From JAFDVN01 sp964472275 (GTDB lineage Bacteria > Acidobacteriota > Holophagae > Holophagales > Holophagaceae), in the NCBI GenBank assembly GCA_964472275.1, contig CAYYJN010000007.1, positions 1 to 64,000 on the forward strand: a DNA stretch of 64,000 nucleotides. The letters run 5' to 3'. Positions 36,230 to 46,684 of the stretch are shown piece by piece. Position 1 is the first letter of the stretch; each line of letters begins with the position of its first letter. The notes beneath the pieces are model-generated. The model was not told where the DNA came from. It made no database searches and worked only from the letters and a program-made list of their open reading frames with translations. The position numbers were made by a program, and so were the translations under genes.

Positions 36230-36861
36230 CGATCCTCATCGCGCTTCCGAAAAGCCGATTGGGAGAGGAAACCCTCGCGCGCCTGCGCGGCACGCCCTTC
36301 GAGCTTGATCTCGACGCGCTGAATGGCCGCGCGCTCCGCGTGCCCACGGCGTCTCCTGGCGTCGAGGCCATCCTGCTCAAGGGCGCGGACCTCCCCCGCT
36401 ATGTTGCGGGCGGTGTGGCGGCGCTCGGCGTCGTCGGGTCCGACACCCTCGAAGAGGGCGACGCGGACCTGCTGGAGGTGGCGGATCTTGGCTTCAGCGC
36501 CTGCCGACTCTCGCTATGCGCGAAGGAAGGCGTCCGCCTCGACGCGCTCCGGACCAAGCTCCACTTGCGCATCGCCACCAAGTTCACCGCCGCCACGGCG
36601 CGCTGGTTGGACCGAGAGGATCTGGCCGCGGAGCTGGTTCCCCTCCAGAGCAGCGTCGAGCTCGCGCCGCTGCTGGGGTTGGCGGACGCCATCGTGGACC
36701 TGGTGCAGACCGGCGCCACGCTACGCGCCCATGGACTCGCGGAACTCACCACTCTCGCCACCACTTCGGCCCGCCTCGTCGCCGGACGCGGCGCCTATTT
36801 GAGCGACCCGGCGCGGCTCGGCCCCCTGGCGAGGGATCTCGCCGCTGTCCTGAGGGCGTAG
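36226..36861 (+). CDS. hisG: ATP phosphoribosyltransferase catalytic subunit, short form
   Basis: A 211-residue short HisG, first step of the pathway, lacking the C-terminal regulatory domain and so dependent on HisZ. ILIALPKSRLGEETL, a VGSDTLEE segment and RIATKFTAATARWL are family positions, and LADAIVDLVQTGATLRAHGL carries the PRPP-binding loop. It is unusual for the first enzyme to be encoded last; the order is hisD-C-B-H-A-F-IE-Z-G. Confidence 0.94.
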   Translation: MTILIALPKSRLGEETLARLRGTPFELDLDALNGRALRVPTASPGVEAILLKGADLPRYVAGGVAALGVVGSDTLEEGDADLLEVADLGFSACRLSLCAKEGVRLDALRTKLHLRIATKFTAATARWLDREDLAAELVPLQSSVELAPLLGLADAIVDLVQTGATLRAHGLAELTTLATTSARLVAGRGAYLSDPARLGPLARDLAAVLRA

Positions 36862-36870
36862 AATGGACGC

Positions 36871-37380
36871 ATGAGCCTTGATGCCCTGAACGCCCTTCCC
36901 GATGACGCGCGCCTCTGGCTGATCGCGCTGGAGCCCGCGCCAGATGCCGCGGCCACCGCGCGGCTCTCGACGGCCATGGATGGTTTCCTCGCCGAATGGC
37001 GCCACAAGGGCGTGCAGTACGCGGGCGCGTGGACGCTGCTGGAAGGCCGCCTCCTCACCCTCGCCGAGCCCACCATGACCACCGCGCCCAGCGGCTGCGC
37101 CATTGACGGGATGATGCGCAAAGTGAACCGGACGCTGGAGGAACTGGCCCTCGGCCGGGTGGACCCGACGGCGGCCGTGCTCGTCCGGACCGCGTCAGGC
37201 CTGAGGACGATCCTGAAAGCCGATCTCGAAGCCCGTCTCGGCGACGGCACTCTGGACGCCACGACGCCCGTGCTGGATCTCGCGCTCTTCTCCCTGGGCG
37301 ATCTGCGCTCCGGCAAGCTGGAGAAACCCCTCGCCGCCACCTGGATCGGCCGCAAATACAAAGTCGCCGCGCTCGCTTAA
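36871..37380 (+). CDS. conserved protein of unknown function, his operon tail
   Basis: A 169-residue soluble protein starting nine bases after hisG. It resembles a conserved family, best known to me from Bacteroidota, with a central APSGCAIDGMMRKV motif after FLAEWRHKGVQYAGAWTLLEGRLL. Those relatives are often mislabelled ABC transporter ATPases, but no Walker motif is present here. The SGC-x-D motif suggests a functional Cys. Its position suggests cotranscription with his, though not necessarily a shared function. Confidence 0.75.
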   Translation: MSLDALNALPDDARLWLIALEPAPDAAATARLSTAMDGFLAEWRHKGVQYAGAWTLLEGRLLTLAEPTMTTAPSGCAIDGMMRKVNRTLEELALGRVDPTAAVLVRTASGLRTILKADLEARLGDGTLDATTPVLDLALFSLGDLRSGKLEKPLAATWIGRKYKVAALA

Positions 37381-37385
37381 CGAAT

Positions 37386-37407
37386 GAGGCCCGCGAGCGC
37401 GGGCCTC
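37386..37407. terminator. terminator ending the his operon
   Basis: GAGGCCCGCG and CGCGGGCCTC form a near-perfect stem just after the stop at 37380 and are followed by TTCAATT. It also serves the converging minus-strand gene. Confidence 0.75.
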
Positions 37408-37429
37408 TTCAATTCAGATGGAGATGATC

Positions 37430-37822
37430 CTAGAACAGCGGGTCGCCGGGCTTGCGCTTCCAGGCCTCGGCGCGCTTGTTCCCTTCCTTGGGCTTGGCGT
37501 CCTTGGCGGCGGCCAGCGTCTGGAGGAGCGAACCGCTCAGGGCCGTGGCCACGCTCTTGGTGGCGGCGCGGCTGGCGAGCTGGGCGGGAGAGGGAGCTTC
37601 GGCTTCGGCCTCGTCCTTCTTCTCGGACTTCACCGCCAGCGCCTTCAGGCGGCGCTCGTGCCAAGCCTTGCGCTTCGGATCCACGGCGCGGCGGAGGGAA
37701 GCGGTGGTGCCCTTCTTCAGGACGGCTTTGCGGCGTTCGCGATCCTCGCGCACGGAGGAATCGGGTTTCGAGGCATCTTCAAGGATCTTCGCGAGGTTGG
37801 CGAGGCTACCGAATCCGGCCAT
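37430..37822 (-). CDS. small basic hypothetical protein
   Basis: A 130-residue protein rich in Lys, Arg and Ala with low-complexity, probably disordered, composition. The N-terminus (MAGFGSLANLAKILEDASKP) could form a short helix, and the C-terminus ends in AWKRKPGDPLF. No domain is recognised. The start at ATG 37822 is preferred over an in-frame TTG at 37858; AAGGAG lies 12 bases upstream, a rather long spacing. It converges on the his operon terminator. Confidence 0.6.
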   Translation of the reverse strand: MAGFGSLANLAKILEDASKPDSSVREDRERRKAVLKKGTTASLRRAVDPKRKAWHERRLKALAVKSEKKDEAEAEAPSPAQLASRAATKSVATALSGSLLQTLAAAKDAKPKEGNKRAEAWKRKPGDPLF

Positions 37823-37926
37823 GGACGAGTCTTGCTCCTTAAATGGGGATCTCCCCAACGAATTAGTCTAATGGATGAAGCCTTGGAACCGAAGCGAAAT
37901 GCCGTGACCGGCCGCACAATGAAGGC

Positions 37927-38582
37927 ATGACCGGCCGCCCCGCCCTTCCCACCTTCCTTGCAGCCGCGTCGTTGCTGATGATCGTCGCCTGCGGCCGGAA
38001 GGCCGCGCCCCCGCCGTCGGACCCCACCCGCATCCCGGATCTCACCGCCTGGCAGCCCATCGGCGGGCTCCGGCCCAGTTTCGCCGGACCCCACCGGGGC
38101 GCCTGGCAGCGCACCTGGCTCAACCCGGAAGCCGCGGCCGCGCTGGACGCGAACCAGTTTCAGCCCTGGCCCGATGGTTCCCAGCTCGTGAAGGAGGCGC
38201 TGACCCAGGACGGCAAACGCCTCGGCTGGTTCTGGATGAGCCACGAGAACGGCGGCTGGGTGTGGGGCCAGGCGGGCGTGGANNNNNNNNNNNNNNNNNN
38301 NNNNNNNNNNNNNNNNNNNNNNNNNNNNNNNNNNNNNNNNNNNNNNNNNNNNNNNNNNNNNNNNNNNNNNNNNNNNNNNNNNGGTTCTGGATGAGCCACG
38401 AGAACGGCGGCTGGGTGTGGGGCCAGGCGGGCGTGGATGGCCGCGTCAGCTGGCGCCAAGCGGGCCTGGACAACGCCTGCGCCGCCTGCCACCTCAAGAA
38501 TGCGCCGCAGTTCGAAGGGGCCTTCGCGCCTGTGTGGGCGGGCAAAGGGCGCCTGCACATCGGCATGGGGTCTTCGCGGTGA
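37927..38582 (+). CDS. cytochrome P460-like lipoprotein
   Basis: Interrupted by a false 100-N gap; collapsing the duplicated 55-bp flanks gives 166 residues. A lipobox ends at Cys22 (LLMIVAC), so it is envelope-anchored. The domain runs FQPWPDGSQLVKEAL...WFWMSHENGGWVWGQ...CAACH, with one CxxCH haem c site near the C-terminus, the arrangement of cytochrome P460-type proteins. Known members oxidise hydroxylamine or detoxify nitrogen species, but many relatives are uncharacterised, and the catalytic Lys crosslink cannot be judged here. The DUF2400 gene follows at once. Confidence 0.75.
38228..38437. other. artificial scaffold gap in the P460-like gene with duplicated 55-bp flanks
   Basis: Positions 38283-38382 are exactly 100 N. 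The preceding 55 bases (38228-38282) and following 55 (38383-38437) are identical, beginning GGTTCTGGATG and ending GGCGTGGA. Removing 155 bases leaves 167 whole codons, so the gap is an unmerged contig overlap. Confidence 0.95.
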
Positions 38583-38590
38583 GCAAGGCG

Positions 38591-39421
38591 ATGAACACCC
38601 TCCGGAACCAACTCGAGGCTTTGCGCCTGCGCTACGACACGCTGGAGGCGCTGCGCCTCGATCCCATCGCCGTGCCCCTCGCGTATCAGGACGCGGCGGA
38701 TCGGGAGGTGAGCGCGTGGCTGGCGGCGAGCCTCGCCTACGGACGCGTCGCGCCCATGCTGAAGGCCATCCGCGCGGCCCTCGCGCCGCTTGGCCCGGCA
38801 CCCGCGGCCTTCCTGCGCGGGCACTCTGAAAAAGCACTCCAGGCCGCGCTGGGCAAGCTGCTGAAGGATTGGTGCTGGCGTTTTCACACCGGCAAGGATG
38901 TGGTCGCTTGGCTGCTCGCTTGGAAGAAGCTGGATGCGGAAGGCGGTCTCGAATCCCACTTCCTGCCCATCGGCGATGAAGCGGCGGATGCGGCCCTGTC
39001 CCGCCTCATGCAGCGCCTCCGCGCGGAACTGCCCGCCACCTACGGCCTCCGCTTCAGCCTTCCCGATCCGGCGGAAGGATCCGCCTGCAAGCGCATGCGC
39101 ATGTTCCTGCGCTGGATGGCGCGGGAAGGCTGGCCGGATCTGGGCCTTTGGAAGCGCTACCCCAAGGCCGCCCTCGTCATTCCGGTGGACACCCATGTGG
39201 CTCGCGTCGCGCGCTTCGTGCGCCTTTCCACCCGCGCCACCCCCGATGGCCGCATGGCCGAGGAGATCTCCGCCGCGCTCCGCCGCTGCGACGCGGAGGA
39301 TCCTCTCAAATACGACTTCGCCCTCTCCCACCTGGGCATCCTCGGCGACTGCCCCGGCGTGAAGCGGAAGGCCACCTGCGAGCCCTGCCCGCTCTACCGG
39401 GCCTGCCGGGCGGAGCGGTGA
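38591..39421 (+). CDS. DUF2400 (TIGR02757) family protein with an iron-sulphur-like Cys loop
   Basis: A 276-residue member of a family of unknown function: DREVSAWLAASLAYGRV, KRMRMFLRWMAREGWPDLGLW, IPVDTHVARVARFV, and DPLKYDFALSHLGILG. The fold is probably related to the endonuclease III helix-hairpin-helix glycosylases. Cys254, 263, 266 and 272 make C-x8-C-x2-C-x5-C, close to the C-x6-C-x2-C-x5-C loop that holds [4Fe-4S] in endonuclease III. ATG 38591 aligns with relatives; GTG 38579, overlapping the upstream stop (GTGA), is an alternative. Confidence 0.82.
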   Translation: MNTLRNQLEALRLRYDTLEALRLDPIAVPLAYQDAADREVSAWLAASLAYGRVAPMLKAIRAALAPLGPAPAAFLRGHSEKALQAALGKLLKDWCWRFHTGKDVVAWLLAWKKLDAEGGLESHFLPIGDEAADAALSRLMQRLRAELPATYGLRFSLPDPAEGSACKRMRMFLRWMAREGWPDLGLWKRYPKAALVIPVDTHVARVARFVRLSTRATPDGRMAEEISAALRRCDAEDPLKYDFALSHLGILGDCPGVKRKATCEPCPLYRACRAER

Positions 39422-39422
39422 A

Positions 39423-39480
39423 GTCAGGCGGGAAACTGGGGGCTGGAGGTCAGTCTCCAGTCCCCAGCCCTCAGCCTGAC
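39423..39480. repeat. intergenic inverted repeat, family E
   Basis: Arms GTCAGGCGGG...GGGGGCTGGA and TCCAGTCCCC...CAGCCTGAC pair across an eight-base centre between the DUF2400 gene and the dioxygenase gene. It shares the CTGGAG/CTCCAG phrase with the longer copy at 40070-40212. Confidence 0.75.
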
Positions 39481-39511
39481 CCGCTAGACTGTCCCCACCT
39501 TCCGAGGCCCC

Positions 39512-40066
39512 TTGAGCGACGCGACGCTGGCTTCCATCTTCTGCCCCGCCACCCTGGGCTGGCCCTTGCCCGACTGCGGCGAGGAAGGCCCCACCGCGGA
39601 GCAGCAGCGCGCGGTGCTGGGCGCGCTGCGCCACACGCGCATTGATTGGTCCGTCATGGGCCGCCACTTGGCCTTCGAGGCCGATTGCTACCTGCGCCGC
39701 CGCCTCTTCCTGAACCGCTCCTGGGAAATCCTCATGCTCTGCTGGCTTCCGGGCCAGAAGACCGCCATCCATGACCACGGCGCGTCCTGGGGTTCCACGC
39801 TCGTGATGATGGGCGAGCTCACCGAGCGCACCTATCGCGCCCCCGCCGGGCGCGCCTTGGAGCACAAGAAGGACGCCGTGCTCGCAACGGGCCAGGTGAC
39901 CGTCGAAAGCCAGGAAACCATCCACGAAGTCTCCAACCAAGGCCTCGTCCCCGCCGTGAGCCTGCACCTCTACTCGCCCCCCCTGCGCTTCCTGCACAGC
40001 TACGACGAAGCAAGCGGCGCCAAGCGCCATGTGGAGCCCGCCGAAAGCCGGTTCTGCACGAGGTAG
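39512..40066 (+). CDS. cysteine dioxygenase-like cupin protein
   Basis: A 184-residue mononuclear-iron cupin. Iron ligands are the HxH of AIHDHGASWGSTLV and a later His in QETIHEVSN; CYLRRRLFLNRSWEILMLCW and GELTERTYRAP match the thiol/cysteine dioxygenase family. It would oxidise cysteine or a related thiol to the sulfinate. TTG 39512 with CGAGG upstream is the likely start. It stands alone between two repeats. Confidence 0.85.
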   Translation: MSDATLASIFCPATLGWPLPDCGEEGPTAEQQRAVLGALRHTRIDWSVMGRHLAFEADCYLRRRLFLNRSWEILMLCWLPGQKTAIHDHGASWGSTLVMMGELTERTYRAPAGRALEHKKDAVLATGQVTVESQETIHEVSNQGLVPAVSLHLYSPPLRFLHSYDEASGAKRHVEPAESRFCTR

Positions 40067-40069
40067 ATC

Positions 40070-40212
40070 AGGCTGGAGACTTCAGGCTGGAGGCTGGAGG
40101 CCTTTTGGTGCGGCGCCCCGGCGCCGTTCCTCGTTAAAGAAGGAAGCGGCCCGAAGGGCCGCCGCAGCTTGAGCCTCCAGCCTCCAGCCTCCAGCCTCCG
40201 GTCTCCAGCCTG
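40070..40212. repeat. long intergenic inverted repeat, family E
   Basis: The left arm is built from AGGCTGGAG(G/A) phrases repeated three times, the right arm from GCCTCCA repeated four times, so they pair over about 30 bp. Between them are two further hairpins (CGGCGCCCCGGCGCCG and GCGGCCCGAAGGGCCGC). It lies directly after the dioxygenase stop and could also act as a terminator structure. Confidence 0.75.
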
Positions 40213-40217
40213 CATAG

Positions 40218-40394
40218 AAAAACCGGGCTTACCATGTGCGCGCCCCAGTGGGTCGCGGATGGCGAGGCTCCACTCGGGAGCCTCGCCCGCGGGGCCCCAC
40301 TTGGCGCGCAGGCCAGTGCCGTACGCGAGTCCGCAGCGCAGCGAGGAGCGAGCGTTGGTAAGCCTTTTCGCGCAGCGAAAAACCGGGCTTACCA
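40218..40394. repeat. 17-bp direct repeats enclosing a 70-nt hairpin, beside the SRP RNA gene
   Basis: The 17-mer AAAAACCGGGCTTACCA occurs at 40218-40234 and again at 40378-40394, 160 bp apart; on the minus strand it is the 3' end and U-tract of the SRP RNA. Between them 40237-40310 folds into a long stem: TGCGCGCC/GGCGCGCA outer, CCAGTGGG/CCCACTTGG, CGCG, and a perfect 11-bp GGCGAGGCTCC/GGAGCCTCGCC around ACTC. A third, inverted piece (GGTAAGCCTTTTCGC, from 40356) pairs with the right-hand copy. Confidence 0.7.
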
Positions 40395-40472
40395 CGGCAC
40401 TCGGGGGAGCGACTTAGGGCTGCTTCTTCCGACCTGACCCGGTTCGTCGCGACCCGATGCATGGGGCCCGGC
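40383..40472 (-). ncRNA. ffs: signal recognition particle RNA, 4.5S type
   Basis: On the minus strand GGGTCAGGTCGGAAGAAGCAGCCC is read in two parts, GGGTCAGGTC then GGAAGAAGCAGCCC: the conserved Ffh-binding tip with a GGAA tetraloop and the asymmetric AGCAG side. Flanking helices close in order: CGAC/GTCG, CGGG/CCCG, GCA/TGC, CCA/TGG and terminal CCGGGC/GCCCGG. The length is about 90 nt. Five T follow the last pair (40378-40382). The RNA targets membrane and secreted proteins to FtsY with Ffh. Confidence 0.92.
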
Positions 40473-40478
40473 TCCTCC

Positions 40479-40507
40479 AGGATAGGGCTTCCCGTCTTCC
40501 GCTCCAA
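40479..40507 (-). promoter_or_regulatory. putative ffs promoter
   Basis: On the minus strand TTGGAG (40502-40507) and TATCCT (40479-40484) are separated by 17 bp and lie seven bases before the predicted RNA start. Matches to consensus are partial (3/6 and 4/6), but the position is right. Confidence 0.45.
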
Positions 40508-40578
40508 ATGGGCTTCCAAGTGCTTGGCAGACGGGGGGTTTTCGCCTCCCGGAAAAATCCGCCAGGAGACCCTTGACA

Positions 40579-40626
40579 CCCCTACATCTTGGGGTGATCC
40601 TTGTCATCCGACACTATCCCTTGAGG
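40579..40626 (+). promoter_or_regulatory. tandem NrdR-box operator before nrdJ
   Basis: Two 16-bp elements, CCCCTACATCTTGGGG (40579-40594) and ACACTATCCCTTGAGG (40611-40626), start exactly 32 bp apart, three helical turns, the usual arrangement of paired NrdR boxes (consensus ACAC-T/A-A-TATAT-A/T-GTGT). A TTGACA-like -35 (40573-40578) abuts the first box. NrdR represses ribonucleotide reductase genes in response to dATP/ATP; the downstream nrdJ makes this a logical target. Confidence 0.7.
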
Positions 40627-40634
40627 AAGCCGAG

Positions 40635-40666
40635 AACCGCCCGATCCTAGGGGTGGGAGGTTTTTT
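40635..40666 (+). terminator. possible attenuator in the nrdJ leader
   Basis: AACCGCCC and GGGAGGTT pair (one G-A mismatch) around 12 bases and are followed by four more T, about 78 bp before the nrdJ start. It resembles an intrinsic terminator inside the leader. No antiterminator partner was identified. Confidence 0.35.
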
Positions 40667-40743
40667 CGCTTCTTTTCGGGCCGTGGCCACCCCTTCCCAG
40701 CAAGTCTTCACATTTCTTCACATCCTCCATCAGGGACCCCGCC

Positions 40744-44160
<3,417 letters not shown>

Positions 44161-44197
44161 CGATAGCCATCACTCCAAAGATTGATCTCATTCATCC

Positions 44198-45160
44198 ATG
44201 CGTTATAACCAACACCCATTCGAAGAAGAGCTCCTCGTCCGTGGCGAGGAGCTAGAGATTCGGCTGGGTCCAGAGCTCCCTATCCCTTGGATGGACTTTT
44301 GGCTGAATCCCAGGAAGGTCCGTGGTAGCGACTTCTTGATGCGATGGTCGCAAGGGCGCTGGAGCGAGGCGATGCTCGAAGCCGCTGTCAATCGCCTGGG
44401 CGGATTCATCGCACTGCCGTATGGTCCTAGTGGTGTCGCACCGGATACCGGAGTCCGGGATTTCGAACTCTACTTCGAGCGCTTGGAACATGCAGGGCTT
44501 GGGAAGCTTAAACGCCCCGATCTCCTCATCATTGCAAGTGAAAATGCCGAAGAGGTGCATCAAGTAGTGGCGCAGCTTGGCGGAACAGGAGAGCTGCCTT
44601 TCACACCCGAAGATGACCCCCGCATGCAATCAATTCTAGGCATGGCGGTCCTTGCCATTGAATGTGAGAACAGTCTTTGGCGGTCGCGCCAGATGCCCGA
44701 CTATGGCACGCCACTCCGCCCTCAGAAGCGGTTAGGCGGACAAATGGGCCTCCGAAAAGCGGCGGTCGTCCCCACCATCATCCTAAAAGAGGAGGACCGG
44801 GACCCGCTTCGTGGTTGGCAGAGAGCGCAAAAAGTCCCGATTCACCTTTGGCACTGCTTTTACGACCAGGCCTTCGGCATTCCATTCGACGCTATCGAAT
44901 CTCTCATCCAAATCGGACAGGTCGAACCTCACAAACAGATCTTCCAAGCGCCCGGTGGGGCTACTACAACGAAAATCATCTACAAAGTCATCTATCGCCA
45001 TGGCTATGAACTTGCCTATTCCATTGAGGAGCCCACACTCGTCGCAGCCTCAGTCACTGATAAAAACGGACACATTCTGCCCTTCGTAAAATTTGAAGGT
45101 GGTCGGTTCGACTTGACTCAAGCAGCGTTGGAATTCATGGGAAACGCGAGGAGGTCCTAA
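44198..45160 (+). CDS. type II restriction endonuclease, possibly AccI-like
   Basis: A 320-residue protein overlapping a DNA methyltransferase by one base. A PD-(D/E)xK-type core is suggested by Pro107-Asp108 (KRPDLLII) and Glu155-x-Glu157 (AIECENSLW), with QKRLGGQMGLRKAAVVPTII and PIHLWHCFYDQAFG blocks. I associate this pattern with AccI-family enzymes, but that is recall, not a search. Base composition is clearly lower in GC than the neighbours, consistent with recent transfer. Specificity cannot be read from sequence. Confidence 0.7.
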   Translation: MRYNQHPFEEELLVRGEELEIRLGPELPIPWMDFWLNPRKVRGSDFLMRWSQGRWSEAMLEAAVNRLGGFIALPYGPSGVAPDTGVRDFELYFERLEHAGLGKLKRPDLLIIASENAEEVHQVVAQLGGTGELPFTPEDDPRMQSILGMAVLAIECENSLWRSRQMPDYGTPLRPQKRLGGQMGLRKAAVVPTIILKEEDRDPLRGWQRAQKVPIHLWHCFYDQAFGIPFDAIESLIQIGQVEPHKQIFQAPGGATTTKIIYKVIYRHGYELAYSIEEPTLVAASVTDKNGHILPFVKFEGGRFDLTQAALEFMGNARRS

Positions 45161-46659
45161 TGGCCTCCTATGTCCCCCAGACCTCTGATATTAGACAATA
45201 CGGCCAAATTTGGACCCCTGCTTGGGTAGCGGACGCCATGACCGCCTATGCCATGGCGGGGGGGGAAGGAACACTCTTTGACCCAGCTTGTGGAACCGGT
45301 GCTTTACTGGCCGCCGGGAAACGCGCGGCAGACAAAGACCGGACTCGCTTCCGTGGTGAGGGAATGGATGTGGACCCTAGGGTTCTCGCCGGGTTCGAGA
45401 GCGAAGGCCTTACCCAGGAAGATGCCTCTCGCATACGCTTTGGCGACTACCTGGCCTCACCTCCGATAGAACATTTCTCTGCGATCGCGGTGAATCCCCC
45501 TTATGTGCGTCACCATCGCATCAACATGGCCCGCAAAAGGGATCTCCAATCCATGGTCATGGATACGCTTGGGCACAGGATTGACGCGCGAGCTGGCCTC
45601 CATGTCTATTTTCTTGTCCAATGCCTACGCCAGTTGGCGCCTAACGGTCGCTTAGCATTCATCGTTTCGAGTGATATTTGCGAGGGCGTTTTCGCCACCT
45701 CGCTCTGGTCCTGGATTCTTGGCAGGTATCGCCTAGACGCGGTCCTTCGATTCTCGCCACAGGCCGCGCCGTTCCCAGGCGCGGATACCAACGCCATGAT
45801 TTTTTTCATCCAGAACGCTCCACCGCGCCCCGACTTCGCGTGGGCTCAATGCATGAGAGAAAGCCAAGCGCCGTTGCTTGCTTGGGTAAAAAGTGGATTC
45901 AAAGACACCGATCTCCGTGACTTGGAGGTCCAGACGCGTCGAGTGGGGGAGGCTATCCGGACTGGCTTGTCTCGACCACCTTCTGAAGCGACTTCAGATT
46001 TCCACCTCGGTGATGTGGCCTCAGTGGTACGCGGGATCGCGACCGGCGCGAACGACTTCTTTCTCATGACCCGAGAGCAGGCGGCATGGAGAAACATTCC
46101 CTTGTCGTTCCTAAAACCATGCATCGCGCGAGTACGGGACCTTGACGGCGACCGCATCACACCGGCCTGCATGGAACGACTGGAAAAGAAAGGTCGCCCG
46201 ACACTCCTCCTCGATATCCCGGCCATTCCCTTCGAGAACCTACCTGGCCCCGTCAAGGATTGGATCCGTGAGGGTGAAGCCTTCGGGTTTCATAACCGCC
46301 CCCTCATCAAGACACGCAGACCCTGGTATCGGATGGAGCAGCGAAAGGCCCCACCGCTCCTCTTTGCCTATCTTGGTCGAAGGGATTGCAGATTCATTCT
46401 GAATGACGCCGGTGTTGTCCCACTCTCCTGCCTACTTTGCGTCTACCCCAAGCATTCCTCTCCCAGACTGGTTTGGGAGGCACTCAATCAGCCTGAAACC
46501 ATTGCGAACCTCGCCCTGGTCGGGAAAAGCTACGGCGGCGGCGCCATCAAGGTCGAACCTCGGAGTCTAGAGAGGTTGCCCATCTCAAACTCGGCTATGA
46601 GATCACTCTCGGGCAGTATGCCCATCCAAGACCCGCTGCTGGATTTGGCCATTAGCTGA
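45160..46659 (+). CDS. type II N6-adenine DNA methyltransferase
   Basis: A 499-residue modification enzyme. Motif I is DPACGTG (residues 41-47) and motif IV NPPY (112-115), the order of the gamma class of amino-methyltransferases; residues 270-480 are the target-recognition half (VVRGIATGANDFF, FILNDAGVVPLSC). AGGAGG just before the TAATG junction with the endonuclease gene gives a strong start. It would protect host DNA from the upstream enzyme. Lower GC than flanking genes supports joint import of the pair. Confidence 0.9.
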   Translation: MASYVPQTSDIRQYGQIWTPAWVADAMTAYAMAGGEGTLFDPACGTGALLAAGKRAADKDRTRFRGEGMDVDPRVLAGFESEGLTQEDASRIRFGDYLASPPIEHFSAIAVNPPYVRHHRINMARKRDLQSMVMDTLGHRIDARAGLHVYFLVQCLRQLAPNGRLAFIVSSDICEGVFATSLWSWILGRYRLDAVLRFSPQAAPFPGADTNAMIFFIQNAPPRPDFAWAQCMRESQAPLLAWVKSGFKDTDLRDLEVQTRRVGEAIRTGLSRPPSEATSDFHLGDVASVVRGIATGANDFFLMTREQAAWRNIPLSFLKPCIARVRDLDGDRITPACMERLEKKGRPTLLLDIPAIPFENLPGPVKDWIREGEAFGFHNRPLIKTRRPWYRMEQRKAPPLLFAYLGRRDCRFILNDAGVVPLSCLLCVYPKHSSPRLVWEALNQPETIANLALVGKSYGGGAIKVEPRSLERLPISNSAMRSLSGSMPIQDPLLDLAIS

Positions 46660-46684
46660 TGCCAAATCGTGTCTTTGCGGTGAA

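Noticed and set aside
40400..40743. Cobalamin riboswitch before the B12-dependent reductase
   Set aside because: No B12 box or cobalamin core was seen. The structured sequence is the minus-strand SRP RNA and the NrdR-box region.
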